A stretch of 64,000 nucleotides of DNA from Microbacterium timonense (lineage in GTDB: Bacteria > Actinomycetota > Actinomycetes > Actinomycetales > Microbacteriaceae): the NCBI RefSeq assembly GCF_900292075.1, contig NZ_OLMV01000001.1, positions 620,001 to 684,000 on the forward strand. Direction: 5' to 3'. The position numbers were made by a program, and so were the translations under genes. Below, piece after piece: positions 53,807-63,548 of this stretch (position 1 is its first letter; every line of letters starts with the position of its first letter). The notes beneath the pieces were generated by a model, which was not told the DNA's origin, did no database searches, and saw nothing but the letters and a program-made list of their open reading frames with translations.

Positions 53807-56145
53807 GAGGACGCCCTTGCCGTGAGGAGGGCGACCGGATAGGTGTCCAGCAGCTCCGCCAGGGCGATGTGCCCGGTGAAGGTGCGTCCGGTCAGGACGT
53901 CGGTCGTCGGCCCGGCGTGCCGCAGCAGGGTTGTGTCGCCCCACGGGGACCCGCCGTCCGTCGAACGGCGGACCAGCCCCACGGGCAGGCGCGTGGCGAC
54001 CGCGACAGCGCCGCCGCGGTCGACCGCGATCGCGTGTATCGCGGCCCCGCCGACGACCGTCATCGGCTTGTACCGGGTGAACAGGTCGGCGCGGTCGCGT
54101 CGAAGCCGGAGAGCGCGAGAGGTGACGAGCAGCTTCGCCGCGCCGCTGCGGTCGACAACCGGCCGCTCCCCCGCGTCCAGACGGGCCAGCAGACGGCGAC
54201 GCTCCTCGAAGTCGACGGCGCGGCGGTTGTCGGGGTCGACGAGGCTCTGCTCCCACAGCTCGCTGCCCTGGTACACGTCCGGCACGCCGGGGCCGGTCAG
54301 CTGGAGCAGCTTGGCCGACAGCGAGTTGGACCAGCCGGCCGGCTCGATCTCGGCGACGAACGACTCGACGCGGGCGGCGACCGACGGGTCGTCGAAGACG
54401 GCATCGACGGCGGCGTGCATGCGGCGTTCGAACTCCTCGTCGGGGTCCAGCCACGTCGTCACCTCGGCGGCCTCCCGCGCCGCCTTCTCCGCGTACGCGT
54501 GCAGCCGCTCCCGCGATGCCGGCCACGCACCCACGATCGCCTGCCAGAGCAGGGCGTCGAAGGGTCCATGGCCGCTGGACGCGGCATCCGTCAGCTCTTC
54601 GAGCACCCGTCCCCACCGCTCCGGGATCTCCGACAGCACGGTGAGGCGGGCCCGTACGTCCTCACCGCGCTTGGTGTCGTGCGTGGAGAGGGTGGTCATC
54701 GAGTGAGGCCATGCGGCAAGACGAGCGGCCTGCGCGGCGTGGAACTGATCGACGGTGAGGCTGAACTGCGACGGGTCACCGCCCACTTCCGTCAGCGTTC
54801 CCAGCCGGGTCGCACGGTAGAACGCGGTGTCTTCCACCCCCTTGGCCATCACCATGCCGCTGGTCTGCTGGAACCGCAGCGCGGCCGGATGGCGCGGGTC
54901 GCGCAGGGCGCGCAGCACGGCCTCGAGGGGCCCTGCGAGATCGGGGCGGTGGGCGCCGACCGCCGCGGCCGCGTCGTCCAGGTGTGATTCACCGGCCGGC
55001 AGGTACGACCGATAGACCGGGAAGCGCGACAGCAACTCCGCGAGGACGTCCTCCGTGGCTGGATCGTCGGGCCTGCCGAGCTCGCGGGTGAGCCGGCGCA
55101 CCTCCGAGTGGAGGATGCCTTCGGCCACCGCCCGCTTGGTCGCCGCGACGACATCCGACCAGGGTAGCGAGGGGGGAAGGCCGGTCCGCTCGCGCAGGCG
55201 CGCATCCAGCGCGTCCAGGGGCTCCTCCCCCGCGGGATCGACGAGCACGCGGTCGATGTCGCCGAGCGCCTCGTATCCGGTCGTGCCGTCCGTGGCGAAG
55301 AAGGACGGAAGGGCTTCCCCGCGCTCGAGGATCTTCTCGACGACGACGTACCCGCCGTCGGTGAGGGCGTCCAGCCGCTCCAGGTACTCGGCCGGTGCGC
55401 GAAGCCCGTCGGGATGGTCGACCCGCAACCCGTCGACCAGGTCGTCGTCGAACCACGAGCGGATCTCCGCGTGGCTCTCCTCGAAGACCGCGGGGTCCTC
55501 GATCCGCACGGCAGCGAGACTGGAGACCGCGAAGAACCGGCGGTAGTTCAGATCCGACGCCTCGCGCCGCCAGTGCATGAGCTCGTAGTGCTGTCGCTCG
55601 TGGACGCGCAGCACATCGTCGGTCTCGGACGCACTCCCGGGCGCCAGCGGGAAGCGATGCTCGTGATAGCGCAGCTCCCCCGCTTCGACACGGAACGCAC
55701 CCGACGCCGCGGCGGCGGCGAGGTCTTCTCCGAGCACGGGCAGGCGCACCTTGCCGCCGCCGAACTCCCAGTCGATGTCGAACGCCTCGGCGTACCGGGA
55801 ATCGCGGCCGAGCCTCAGCACGTCCCACCACCACGGGTTCTCATGGGCCCGTGCGACCCCGACGTGGTTGGGCACGACATCCACGAGCACGCCGCGACCC
55901 GCGTCGTGGAAGGCGCGGGCCGCGCGCTCCAGCCCTGCCCTGCCGCCCCGCGCCGGGTCCACCGACGTCGGATCGACGACGTCGTAGCCGTGATCGGATC
56001 CCTCAGCCGCCTTCAGGAGCGGTGAGAAGTACACCCAGTCCGCGCCGAGGTCGGTGACGTACTCCTGCAGCGCCGCGGCGTCCTCCAGCGTGAACGACGG
56101 GCGGATCTGCAGACGGTAGGTCGACGTGGGACGTCGGATGCGCAT
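53803..56145 (-). CDS. treY: Malto-oligosyltrehalose synthase TreY
   Basis: Turns the reducing-end alpha-1,4 bond of maltodextrin into the alpha,alpha-1,1 bond of trehalose. 780 residues. [20 protein letters not shown] at the start; [20 protein letters not shown]; nucleophile Asp in [18 protein letters not shown]; Glu in [15 protein letters not shown]; third Asp in [41 protein letters not shown] 56145 with AGGAGATC upstream; 13 nt after the glgX stop. Confidence 0.95.
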   Translation of the reverse strand: MRIRRPTSTYRLQIRPSFTLEDAAALQEYVTDLGADWVYFSPLLKAAEGSDHGYDVVDPTSVDPARGGRAGLERAARAFHDAGRGVLVDVVPNHVGVARAHENPWWWDVLRLGRDSRYAEAFDIDWEFGGGKVRLPVLGEDLAAAAASGAFRVEAGELRYHEHRFPLAPGSASETDDVLRVHERQHYELMHWRREASDLNYRRFFAVSSLAAVRIEDPAVFEESHAEIRSWFDDDLVDGLRVDHPDGLRAPAEYLERLDALTDGGYVVVEKILERGEALPSFFATDGTTGYEALGDIDRVLVDPAGEEPLDALDARLRERTGLPPSLPWSDVVAATKRAVAEGILHSEVRRLTRELGRPDDPATEDVLAELLSRFPVYRSYLPAGESHLDDAAAAVGAHRPDLAGPLEAVLRALRDPRHPAALRFQQTSGMVMAKGVEDTAFYRATRLGTLTEVGGDPSQFSLTVDQFHAAQAARLAAWPHSMTTLSTHDTKRGEDVRARLTVLSEIPERWGRVLEELTDAASSGHGPFDALLWQAIVGAWPASRERLHAYAEKAAREAAEVTTWLDPDEEFERRMHAAVDAVFDDPSVAARVESFVAEIEPAGWSNSLSAKLLQLTGPGVPDVYQGSELWEQSLVDPDNRRAVDFEERRRLLARLDAGERPVVDRSGAAKLLVTSRALRLRRDRADLFTRYKPMTVVGGAAIHAIAVDRGGAVAVATRLPVGLVRRSTDGGSPWGDTTLLRHAGPTTDVLTGRTFTGHIALAELLDTYPVALLTARASS

Positions 56146-56158
56146 CGCCGATCTCCTC

Positions 56159-58372
56159 TCAGCCGCCGAGCTCGGGCCGCGGTGCGGCTCCGGGAACCTC
56201 GTCGGGGCCCGGAGGCGCCGCCGCGGCCAGCGATGCGGCCACCGAGTGGTCCACCTCCGGCGGGGGGCTCTCATGCTGCCGCAGGACGGTCAGGGAGCGA
56301 GCAGGGACAGACAGCGTCGAGCCGGGCGCCACCGGACCGTCGTCGGCGTGCTGCCCCGCCGTGTCGACGATCACGTCCCATTCGGGGCTGAACTCCACCG
56401 CGGGGATGAGAAAGTCCACCTCGTCGTCACCGGCATTGAAGAGCACGATGAAGTGCCGATCCGAGATCGGCTCGCCACGCCGGTCGCGTTCGCGGATGCC
56501 GTCGCCGTTGAGGAACACGGCGACAGCCCGGCCGAAGCCGGCATCCCAGTCCTCCGGCTGCATCTGGCTGCCGTCGGGACGGGCCCACACGATGTCGGGG
56601 ATCGGCGCCCCCTCCTCCCGCCGTACCGGGCGCCCGTCGAAGAACCGCCGGCGCCGGAACGTCGGATGCTCGCGACGCAGCCGCGCCAGCGCCGCGGTGA
56701 ACTCGATCAGCGGCTGATCCGGCGCCGACCAGTCCACCCAGGTGATCTCGTTGTCCTGCGCGTAGCCGTTGTTGTTGCCGCGCTGGGTGCGTCCCAGCTC
56801 GTCGCCGTGGAGCAGCATCGGCACGCCCTGCGACAGCAGCAGCGTCGCGATGAAGTTCCGCTGCTGCCGCGCGCGCAACGCGAGCACCTCGGGGTCGTCC
56901 GTCGGCCCCTCGACGCCGCCGTTCCACGACCGGTTGTCATCCGCTCCGTCTCGGTTGTCCTCGCCGTTGGCCTCGTTGTGCTTGTCGTTGTACGAGACGA
57001 GGTCGCGCAGCGTGAAGCCGTCGTGGGCCGTCACGAAGTTGATGGATGCCACGGGCCGGCGTCCGGAGTGCTCGTACAGGTCCGACGAACCCGTCAGCCG
57101 CGAGGCGAACTCACCCAGGGTGGCGGGCTCGCCGCGCCAGAAGTCGCGCACGGTGTCGCGGTACTTGCCGTTCCATTCGGTCCACTGCGGGGGGAAGTTG
57201 CCGACCTGGTAGCCGCCGGGACCGACGTCCCACGGCTCGGCGATGAGCTTCACCTGCGAGACCACCGGGTCCTGCTGCACGAGCTCGAAGAACGTCGCCA
57301 GCCGGTCCACTTCGTAGAACTCCCGCGCCAAGGTGGAGGCGAGGTCGAAGCGGAAGCCGTCCACGTGCATCTCGAGCACCCAGTACCGCAGCGAGTCCAT
57401 GATGAGCTGCAGCGTGTGCGGGTTGCCGACGTTGAGGCTGTTGCCGGTGCCCGTGTAGTCCGTGTAGTACCGCTTGTCGTCTTCTTCGAGCCGGTAGTAG
57501 GCCTCGTTGTCGATCCCGCGCATCGAGAGCGTCGGACCCAGGTGGTTGCCCTCCGCGGTGTGGTTGTAGACCACGTCGAGGATGACCTCGATACCCGCGG
57601 CGTGCAGGGACTTCACCATCGCCTTGAACTCCTGCACCTGTTGACCGCGCTGCCCGCTGGAGGCGTACGTGTTCTGCGGGGCGAAGAACGCGATGGTGTT
57701 GTAGCCCCAGTAGTTCGAGAGGCCCTTCTCCTCCAACACCGAGTCGTTGACGAACTGGTGCACCGGCATGAGCTCGATGGCGGTGACGCCCAGTTTCTGC
57801 AGGTGCTCGATGATCGCCGGGTGCGCGATCGCGCTGTACGTCCCGCGGATCTCCTCGGGAACGGCGGGGTGGAGCTTCGTCAGCCCTCGCACGTGCGCCT
57901 CGTAGATCAGCGACTCCGCGTAGGGAGTCTTCGGGTGCCGGTCGCCGCTCCAGTCGAAGTACGGGTTCACCACCACGCCCAGCATCTGGTTCGAGGCCGA
58001 ATCGTCGTCGTTGCGCGAGTCCGGATCGCCGAAGTCGTAGCCGAACACCGGCTGCCCCCACGTGACCTGACCCTCCACGGCCTTGGCGTACGGGTCCAGC
58101 AGCAGCTTGTTCGGGTTGAAACGCTTGCCCGCCGCCGGGTCGTACTGCCCGTACACGCGGTACCCGTAGCGCTGACCCGGCTGCACCGCGGGCAGGTACC
58201 CGTGGTGCACGAACGCGTCGACGTCCACCAGCTCCACCCGCGTCTCGGTTCCGTCGTCGTCGAAGAGGCAGAGCTCCACGCGCTCCGCCCCCTCGCTGAA
58301 GAGTGCGAAATTGGTGCCGCTCCCGTCGAAGGTCGCTCCGAGCGGGTACGGGGAACCGGGCCAGATCTGCAT
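56159..58372 (-). CDS. glgX: Glycogen debranching enzyme GlgX/TreX
   Basis: 737 residues. N-terminal CBM48 domain (MQIWPGSPYPLGATFDGSGT). GH13_11 motifs: GIEVILDVVYNHTAEGNHLG, nucleophile Asp in VDGFRFDLASTLAREFYEV, Glu in VKLIAEPWDVGPGGYQVG, Asp in NFVTAHDGFTLRDLVSYNDK, and HGDELGRTQRGNNNGYAQD. The C-terminal Pro/Ala-rich tail (about 710-737) is extra. GGAGG lies 5 nt before ATG. First gene of the trehalose operon; longer and more canonical than the copy at 22857. Confidence 0.95.
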   Translation of the reverse strand: MQIWPGSPYPLGATFDGSGTNFALFSEGAERVELCLFDDDGTETRVELVDVDAFVHHGYLPAVQPGQRYGYRVYGQYDPAAGKRFNPNKLLLDPYAKAVEGQVTWGQPVFGYDFGDPDSRNDDDSASNQMLGVVVNPYFDWSGDRHPKTPYAESLIYEAHVRGLTKLHPAVPEEIRGTYSAIAHPAIIEHLQKLGVTAIELMPVHQFVNDSVLEEKGLSNYWGYNTIAFFAPQNTYASSGQRGQQVQEFKAMVKSLHAAGIEVILDVVYNHTAEGNHLGPTLSMRGIDNEAYYRLEEDDKRYYTDYTGTGNSLNVGNPHTLQLIMDSLRYWVLEMHVDGFRFDLASTLAREFYEVDRLATFFELVQQDPVVSQVKLIAEPWDVGPGGYQVGNFPPQWTEWNGKYRDTVRDFWRGEPATLGEFASRLTGSSDLYEHSGRRPVASINFVTAHDGFTLRDLVSYNDKHNEANGEDNRDGADDNRSWNGGVEGPTDDPEVLALRARQQRNFIATLLLSQGVPMLLHGDELGRTQRGNNNGYAQDNEITWVDWSAPDQPLIEFTAALARLRREHPTFRRRRFFDGRPVRREEGAPIPDIVWARPDGSQMQPEDWDAGFGRAVAVFLNGDGIRERDRRGEPISDRHFIVLFNAGDDEVDFLIPAVEFSPEWDVIVDTAGQHADDGPVAPGSTLSVPARSLTVLRQHESPPPEVDHSVAASLAAAAPPGPDEVPGAAPRPELGG

Positions 58373-58395
58373 TCGACCTCCAAGTCGGCGCCTTC

Positions 58396-58401
58396 ACGAT
58401 A
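58396..58401 (-). promoter_or_regulatory. -10 box of the glgX-treY-treZ operon
   Basis: TATCGT (58401-58396) predicts a start near 58389 and a 17-nt leader with GGAGG before ATG 58372. Confidence 0.4.
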
Positions 58402-58475
58402 GCGCCCGCGACCGACCGCGATCTCGGGGTGGCGCGAACGCCCGCGGGGCGGTATGCACACCCGGCACCGGCGTT

Positions 58476-58517
58476 CTCACACCCCGGGGCCGCGCGGTGT
58501 GAGCGAAACGTTCGCTC
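58476..58517. promoter_or_regulatory. Nested dyads upstream of nirB
   Basis: CTCACACC (58476-58483) and GGTGTGAG (58496-58503) form a perfect 8-bp inverted repeat with a 12-nt spacer. The right arm runs into GAGCGAA (58501-58507) and TTCGCTC (58511-58517), a 7-bp dyad with spacer ACG. The region separates the trehalose operon promoter from nirB and could be an operator. A TACCGT -10 box for nirB is at about 58558. Confidence 0.45.
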
Positions 58518-58598
58518 GGGGTAACCGCCGTCCGCCGGACGGTGAAACACCGCACTCCTACCGTCGACGGCATCGACCTTCGCCCGTGAGGAGGGGAC

Positions 58599-61256
58599 AT
58601 GGCAGCCCGTGACCGCGTCAACAGCCGGAAACATGACGCTGACGCCTCTGCAACATCCGCCGCGTACCGTGACGGCATGAACGACAGCCCGGCTCTCGGC
58701 ACCCATGTGGTGGTCGTGGGTGCCGGAATGGTGGCGCACCGCTTCGTCGAGAGTCTCCTCAGTCGGGGCGGTGAGCAGTGGCGCATCACGCTCATCGGCG
58801 AGGAGCCCCGCCACCCTTATGACCGGGTGGGCCTCACGGGCTTCTTCTCCGGCACCTCCCCCAGCGAGCTCGAGCTCGATTCGGCGGTGCTGGAGGACGA
58901 GCGCGTCCGCTTCCTGCGAGGGGATGCCGTCACCCGCGTCGACCGCGCCGCCCGCCGTGTCACGACGCGGAGCGGGCTCAGCGTCGCGTACGACCGCCTC
59001 GTCCTGGCGACCGGGTCGTACGCCGCCCGCCTGGCCGTCGACGGCTTCGGGCTGGACGGCTGCTTCGTCTACCGGACGCTGGACGACGTCGAGAACCTGC
59101 AGGACTTCGTCGCTCGCCGGTCCCGGGAATTGGGCCGCCCCCTCGTGGGGACCGTCATCGGCGGCGGGCTGCTCGGCCTCGAGGCCGCCGGTGCCCTGCA
59201 GGGCCTCGGCGTGGACTGCACGGTCGTGCAGTCGTCGGACCGCCTGATGTCGGCGCAGCTGGATCTGCCGGCGGGCGACGCCCTGCGACGGCTCATCGAG
59301 ACACGCGGTATCCGCGTGAAGACCCAGACGGTCACCACGCGTCTGGACCCCGACCGCACCGGCCGGGTCACCGGCCTGGAGTTCCAGGACGGGTCCTACG
59401 AGCGCACCGATGTCGTCGTCTTCACCGTCGGCGTGCGACCGCGCGACGAGCTGGCGCGGACCGCGGGGCTGGACGTCCACCCGCGCGGAGGGGTCCTGAT
59501 CGACGCCGGGTGCCAGACATCCGACCCGCGGATCCTGGCGATCGGCGAGGTGGCGAACTACGACGGGATGTGCGTCGGCCTCGTGGCTCCCGGATATGCG
59601 ATGGCAGAGGTCGCAGCCACGCGCCTGCTCGGCGGAGAGGCATCCTTCCCGGGCTACGACCTGTCCACCAAGCTCAAGCTCTCGGGCGTCGATGTCGCCA
59701 GTTTCGGCGACGCGTTCGCACAGACACCCGGCGCGCTGGACGTGACGTACGCCGACCCGGTCGCCGGCGTCTACAAGAAGCTCGTCCTCTCCGACGACGC
59801 CAAGACGCTGCTGGGCGGGATCCTCGTCGGGGACGCATCCGCGTACGGAGCACTTCGACCACTCGTCGGCGGCGCGCTCGGCGGCGACCCGGCCGCCTAC
59901 CTCATGCCCGAAGGCGGCGTGGCCGCGCCCACCGGCGAACTCGCTGACGACGCCCTGGTCTGCTCGTGCAACAGCGTCACGGCGGGCAGGATCCGTCACG
60001 CCGTCCACGAGGAGGGCTGCACGGATGTGGCGGGCGTCAAGGCCTGCACCAAGGCCGGCGCAGCGTGCGGCTCGTGCGTGATGATGGTCAAGAAGATCGT
60101 CGGCAGCGAGCTGGCCAGGTCCGGCGCAGCGCTCAGCAACGCCCTGTGCGAGCACTTCGACATGTCACGGCGTCAGCTGTTCGACGCGGTACGGGTCTCG
60201 GGCCTGACCACCTTCAGCGCAGTGATCGAGCGCTTCGGACACGGTCGTGGCTGCGACATCTGCAAGCCCGCGCTGGCGAGCATCCTGGCCACTCTCGTGC
60301 GCAGCCACGTGCTCGACGGCGAGAACGCGACGCTGCAGGACACCAACGACCACGTCATGGCGAACCTGCAGAAGGACGGCAGCTACTCCGTCGTCCCGCG
60401 CATCCCGGGCGGCGAGATCACGCCGGAGGGGCTGGTCGTCATCGGGGAGGTCGCCCGCGACTTCGGCCTGTACACCAAGATCACCGGCGGTCAGCGGATC
60501 GACATGTTCGGCGCACGGCTCGAGCAGCTTCCGGACATCTGGAAGCGTCTCGTCGATGCCGGCTTCGAGTCCGGCCACGCCTACGGCAAGTCGCTGCGCA
60601 CGGTGAAGTCGTGCGTGGGCTCGACCTGGTGCCGCTACGGCGTGCAGGACTCCGTCGGCATGGCGGTCAGGCTCGAGCTGCGCTATCGGGGACTGCGTTC
60701 GCCGCACAAGCTCAAGCTCGGCGTGTCGGGCTGCGCCCGCGAGTGCGCAGAAGCGCGTGGCAAGGACGTCGGGGTCATCGCGACCGAGGCGGGCTGGAAC
60801 ATGTACGTGGGCGGCAACGGCGGCTTCACCCCGCGCCATGCCGTGCTGCTGGCGGAAGGGCTGAGCGACACCGAGCTGCTGACGGCGATCGACCGGTTCC
60901 TGATGTACTACATCTTCACCGCCGACCGGCTGCAGCGCACGGCGCCGTGGTTCGAGGATCTGGACGGCGGCATCGACGGGCTGCGCGAGGTGATCTTCGA
61001 GGACAGCCTCGGCATCTGCGCCGACCTGGACGCGGCGATGGCCGCTCATGTCGACGCCTATGAGGACGAGTGGAAGGCGACGCTGGAGGACCCGGAGAAG
61101 CTGCGCCGGTTCGCATCCTTCGTCAATGCGCCCACCACGCCCGACCCGTCGCTGGCCTACACGGCCGAGCGCGGCCAGCCGCGGCCGGCGACGGCCGATG
61201 AGCGCGGTGACGCGGCGGTGCTGATCGCCGGCACGACACTGGAGGTGCGCCGATGA
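58599..61256 (+). CDS. nirB: Assimilatory nitrite reductase large subunit NirB
   Basis: Reduces nitrite to ammonium with NAD(P)H. 885 residues from this start. FAD/NAD(P) domain: HVVVVGAGMVAHRFVESL and GTVIGGGLLGLEAAGALQG. [2Fe-2S] BFD region: ALVCSCNSVTAGRIRHAV with CTKAGAACGSC, then a second pair in GRGCDICKPAL. Siroheme/[4Fe-4S] cysteines: KSCVGSTWCRYG and VSGCARECAEARGKDVG. GAGGAGGGG precedes ATG 58599, but ATG 58677 fits the family start better and has TACCGT 6 nt upstream; the 26-residue difference is weakly coding. Confidence 0.94.
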   Translation: MAARDRVNSRKHDADASATSAAYRDGMNDSPALGTHVVVVGAGMVAHRFVESLLSRGGEQWRITLIGEEPRHPYDRVGLTGFFSGTSPSELELDSAVLEDERVRFLRGDAVTRVDRAARRVTTRSGLSVAYDRLVLATGSYAARLAVDGFGLDGCFVYRTLDDVENLQDFVARRSRELGRPLVGTVIGGGLLGLEAAGALQGLGVDCTVVQSSDRLMSAQLDLPAGDALRRLIETRGIRVKTQTVTTRLDPDRTGRVTGLEFQDGSYERTDVVVFTVGVRPRDELARTAGLDVHPRGGVLIDAGCQTSDPRILAIGEVANYDGMCVGLVAPGYAMAEVAATRLLGGEASFPGYDLSTKLKLSGVDVASFGDAFAQTPGALDVTYADPVAGVYKKLVLSDDAKTLLGGILVGDASAYGALRPLVGGALGGDPAAYLMPEGGVAAPTGELADDALVCSCNSVTAGRIRHAVHEEGCTDVAGVKACTKAGAACGSCVMMVKKIVGSELARSGAALSNALCEHFDMSRRQLFDAVRVSGLTTFSAVIERFGHGRGCDICKPALASILATLVRSHVLDGENATLQDTNDHVMANLQKDGSYSVVPRIPGGEITPEGLVVIGEVARDFGLYTKITGGQRIDMFGARLEQLPDIWKRLVDAGFESGHAYGKSLRTVKSCVGSTWCRYGVQDSVGMAVRLELRYRGLRSPHKLKLGVSGCARECAEARGKDVGVIATEAGWNMYVGGNGGFTPRHAVLLAEGLSDTELLTAIDRFLMYYIFTADRLQRTAPWFEDLDGGIDGLREVIFEDSLGICADLDAAMAAHVDAYEDEWKATLEDPEKLRRFASFVNAPTTPDPSLAYTAERGQPRPATADERGDAAVLIAGTTLEVRR

Positions 61257-61651
61257 CATTGCTCGATCCACAGACCGCCGGGTACACCGCGCCGCCGGGC
61301 TGGGTCCGCGTGTGCGCACTGGACGACCTCGAGATCGAGCGGGGACGAGCGGCGCTGCTGGGCGGAACGCAGATCGCGCTGTTCCTGCTGCGCGCCCCGG
61401 AAGGCGGACCGGGGCGGGTCCACGCCGTCTCCAACCTCGACCCGTACAGCCGGGCTCATGTCATCTCCCGCGGCATCGTGGGCACCCGTCAGGACATCCC
61501 GACCGTCGCGTCGCCGATGTACAAGCAGGTCTTCGACCTCCGTACCGGGGCGTGCCTGGATACGCAGGGCAAGGAGCCGATGAGCCTGCACGTCTGGCCG
61601 GTGACCGTGGACGGCGGGCACGTGCTCGTCCGCTGGGAGGAGGAGCCGTGA
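61253..61651 (+). CDS. nirD: Nitrite reductase small subunit NirD
   Basis: 132 residues, Rieske-like fold without the Cys/His cluster ligands, as usual for NirD. GWVRVCALDDLEIERGRAAL; VHAVSNLDPYSRAHVISRGI; PTVASPMYKQVFDLRTGACL. Overlaps the nirB stop (ATGA). Required by NirB in bacteria. Confidence 0.94.
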   Translation: MTLLDPQTAGYTAPPGWVRVCALDDLEIERGRAALLGGTQIALFLLRAPEGGPGRVHAVSNLDPYSRAHVISRGIVGTRQDIPTVASPMYKQVFDLRTGACLDTQGKEPMSLHVWPVTVDGGHVLVRWEEEP

Positions 61652-62406
61652 GCGCGGTCGGCAGGGTCGACCTCATCGGCGGCGGCCCGGGCCCGCTCGA
61701 TCTGCTCACGTTGCGGGCGTGGCGGCTGCTGACGACAGCGGACGTCGTGGTCATGGACCGCCTCGGCCCTACCGACATCCGCGCGCACATCCGGCCCGAC
61801 GCCGAGCTGATCGACGTCGGCAAGCACCCCGGCCACCATCCGGTGCCGCAGCACGAGATCAACGATCTGCTCGTCTCCCGCGCGCGGGAGGGCAAGCACG
61901 TCGTGCGACTCAAGGGCGGTGACCCGTTCGTCTTCGGGCGCGGCGGAGAGGAGGTGGCCGCGTGCCTCGCGGCCGGGATCGCGGTCGACGTCGTCCCCGG
62001 CATCTCGAGCGCGATCGCCGTGCCTCAGGCCGCCGGCATCCCGGTGACCCACCGTGGCGTGGCCGGCGCGGTGCATATCGTGAACGGACCGGCAGGCGTG
62101 GGTCCGGCGACCATCGCCGCCCTCCATGACGACAGCATCACCACCGTCATCCTCATGGGGGTCGCCGCGCTGCCGCGCATCGTGGCCGACGCGCTGCAGG
62201 CGGGAGTGCCATCGGATCGGCCGGTGGCGATCGTGGAGCGCGGCCATCACCACGATCAGCGGACCACGCGCAGCACGCTGGGCGCGGTCGTGATCGATGC
62301 CGGCGTCGCCGGCATCCGCAACCCTGCCGTGATCGTCATCGGCGAGGTGGCTCGTGCGGGTCTGCTGCTTTCCCTCCCCCAACTGACAGGTGACGCCGTC
62401 CGTTGA
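61648..62406 (+). CDS. cobA: Uroporphyrinogen-III C-methyltransferase
   Basis: Makes precorrin-2 from uroporphyrinogen III with SAM, the first step toward siroheme for NirB. 252 residues. VDLIGGGPGPLDLLTLRAW near the start; HHPVPQHEINDLLVSRARE; VVRLKGGDPFVFGRGGEEV; VPGISSAIAVPQAAGIPVTH. It is a single methyltransferase domain, not a CysG fusion, so the dehydrogenase/ferrochelatase must be encoded elsewhere. GTG start overlapping the nirD stop. Confidence 0.95.
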   Translation: MSAVGRVDLIGGGPGPLDLLTLRAWRLLTTADVVVMDRLGPTDIRAHIRPDAELIDVGKHPGHHPVPQHEINDLLVSRAREGKHVVRLKGGDPFVFGRGGEEVAACLAAGIAVDVVPGISSAIAVPQAAGIPVTHRGVAGAVHIVNGPAGVGPATIAALHDDSITTVILMGVAALPRIVADALQAGVPSDRPVAIVERGHHHDQRTTRSTLGAVVIDAGVAGIRNPAVIVIGEVARAGLLLSLPQLTGDAVR

Positions 62407-63539
62407 GCTCCGCCACCCGCCCCACCCTCTCGGCCGCGCTCGACGGCTGCACCATCGTCGTCGCCGTGGATCGCCGCTCGCTCGAGCTGGCGGCGGCACT
62501 GGAGCGGCACGGCGCCCAGGTGCGGCACGCTCCCGCTCTCACGATCGTGCCGCATATCGACGACGACGCCCTCATCGCGGCGACCCGTGAGCTCATCGCG
62601 CGACCACCCGACGTCGTGGTGGCCACCACCGGAGTCGGCTTCCGCGGCTGGATGGAGGCCGCCGACGAGGCGGGACTGCTGGATGACCTCCATGCCGCGC
62701 TGGCGGGAGCGCAGATCGTGGCCCGCGGCCCCAAGGCGCGTGGCGCGATCCAGCAGGCCGGTCACACCGCGGACTGGGTGGCCGAGTCCGAGACCTCGGC
62801 AGAGCTGGGCGAGTATCTGCTCGCTCAGGGTGTGGACGGCCGGCGCATCGCCGTGCAGCACCACGGGTCGGGGGCCGACGGGCTGGACGAGCTGTTCGCG
62901 GGGGCGGGCGGCGACGTGGTGAGCCTCACGGTCTACCGCTGGGGTCCGCCGCCCGACCCCGCGGCCGTCGCACGATCCGTCGTCTGCGCCGCGCAAGGCG
63001 ATGTCGATGCGGTCCTGTTCACCTCGGCCCCCGGGGCCGCCGAGTGGCTCGGAGCGGCCCGCCGCGAGGCCGCGCTGCCGGGCATCGTCGAGCGCGCCGC
63101 GTCGGGCCGGCTGCTTCTTGCGGCGGTGGGCCCGATCACGGCCGGCCCGCTGCGGGACGCCGGCCTGGATCCTCTCGTGGCCGAACGGGGCCGCCTCGGG
63201 TCGCTCGTGCGGGCCGTCGTGACGCATTTCGGTGGCGGCGGCGCCCCGTCGCTGGTCACCGCCGCGGGCAGGATCGAGATGCGCAGCACGGGCATCGTGC
63301 TGGACGGACGATATCTCCCCCTCTCGCGCAGCGGCACGGACCTCATCGGTGCGCTCTTCGACGCGCGCGGGGGTGTGGTGTCGCGCCACCGTCTGCAGAC
63401 CGCGCTGCCGCGTTCGGGCGAGAACACCCACGCCGTCGAGATGGCGGTGGCGCGCCTGCGCGAGGCACTGGCCGTACCCGACCTCGTGAAGACGGTCGTC
63501 AAGCGCGGGTACCGGCTGAACGTCGTGGATCCGGAGTGA
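62403..63539 (+). CDS. Uroporphyrinogen-III synthase-like protein fused to a winged-helix domain
   Basis: 378 residues. The N-terminal two-thirds (about 1-275) follow the HemD fold (ELAAALERHGAQVRHAPALT, VVVATTGVGFRGWMEAADEA, VDAVLFTSAPGAAEWLGAAR). The C-terminus (about 285-378) is an OmpR/PhoB-type wHTH: YLPLSRSGTDLIGALFDARG, THAVEMAVARLREAL and VVKRGYRLNVV. This fusion is known beside actinobacterial nir genes and may regulate them, or link heme supply to nitrite reduction. Start is TTG overlapping the cobA stop (TTGA). Confidence 0.88.
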   Translation: MSSATRPTLSAALDGCTIVVAVDRRSLELAAALERHGAQVRHAPALTIVPHIDDDALIAATRELIARPPDVVVATTGVGFRGWMEAADEAGLLDDLHAALAGAQIVARGPKARGAIQQAGHTADWVAESETSAELGEYLLAQGVDGRRIAVQHHGSGADGLDELFAGAGGDVVSLTVYRWGPPPDPAAVARSVVCAAQGDVDAVLFTSAPGAAEWLGAARREAALPGIVERAASGRLLLAAVGPITAGPLRDAGLDPLVAERGRLGSLVRAVVTHFGGGGAPSLVTAAGRIEMRSTGIVLDGRYLPLSRSGTDLIGALFDARGGVVSRHRLQTALPRSGENTHAVEMAVARLREALAVPDLVKTVVKRGYRLNVVDPE

Positions 63540-63548
63540 GGCGTGCAG

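Noticed and set aside
58500..58560. GlnR box upstream of nirB, suggested by two GAAAC words and one GTAAC.
   Set aside because: The spacing (11 and 18 nt) does not fit the GTnAC-n6-GAAAC-n6 pattern of actinobacterial GlnR sites.
61253..61651. Rieske ferredoxin with an iron-sulfur cluster.
   Set aside because: The Cys-x-His pairs needed for the cluster are missing, and the operon context identifies NirD.
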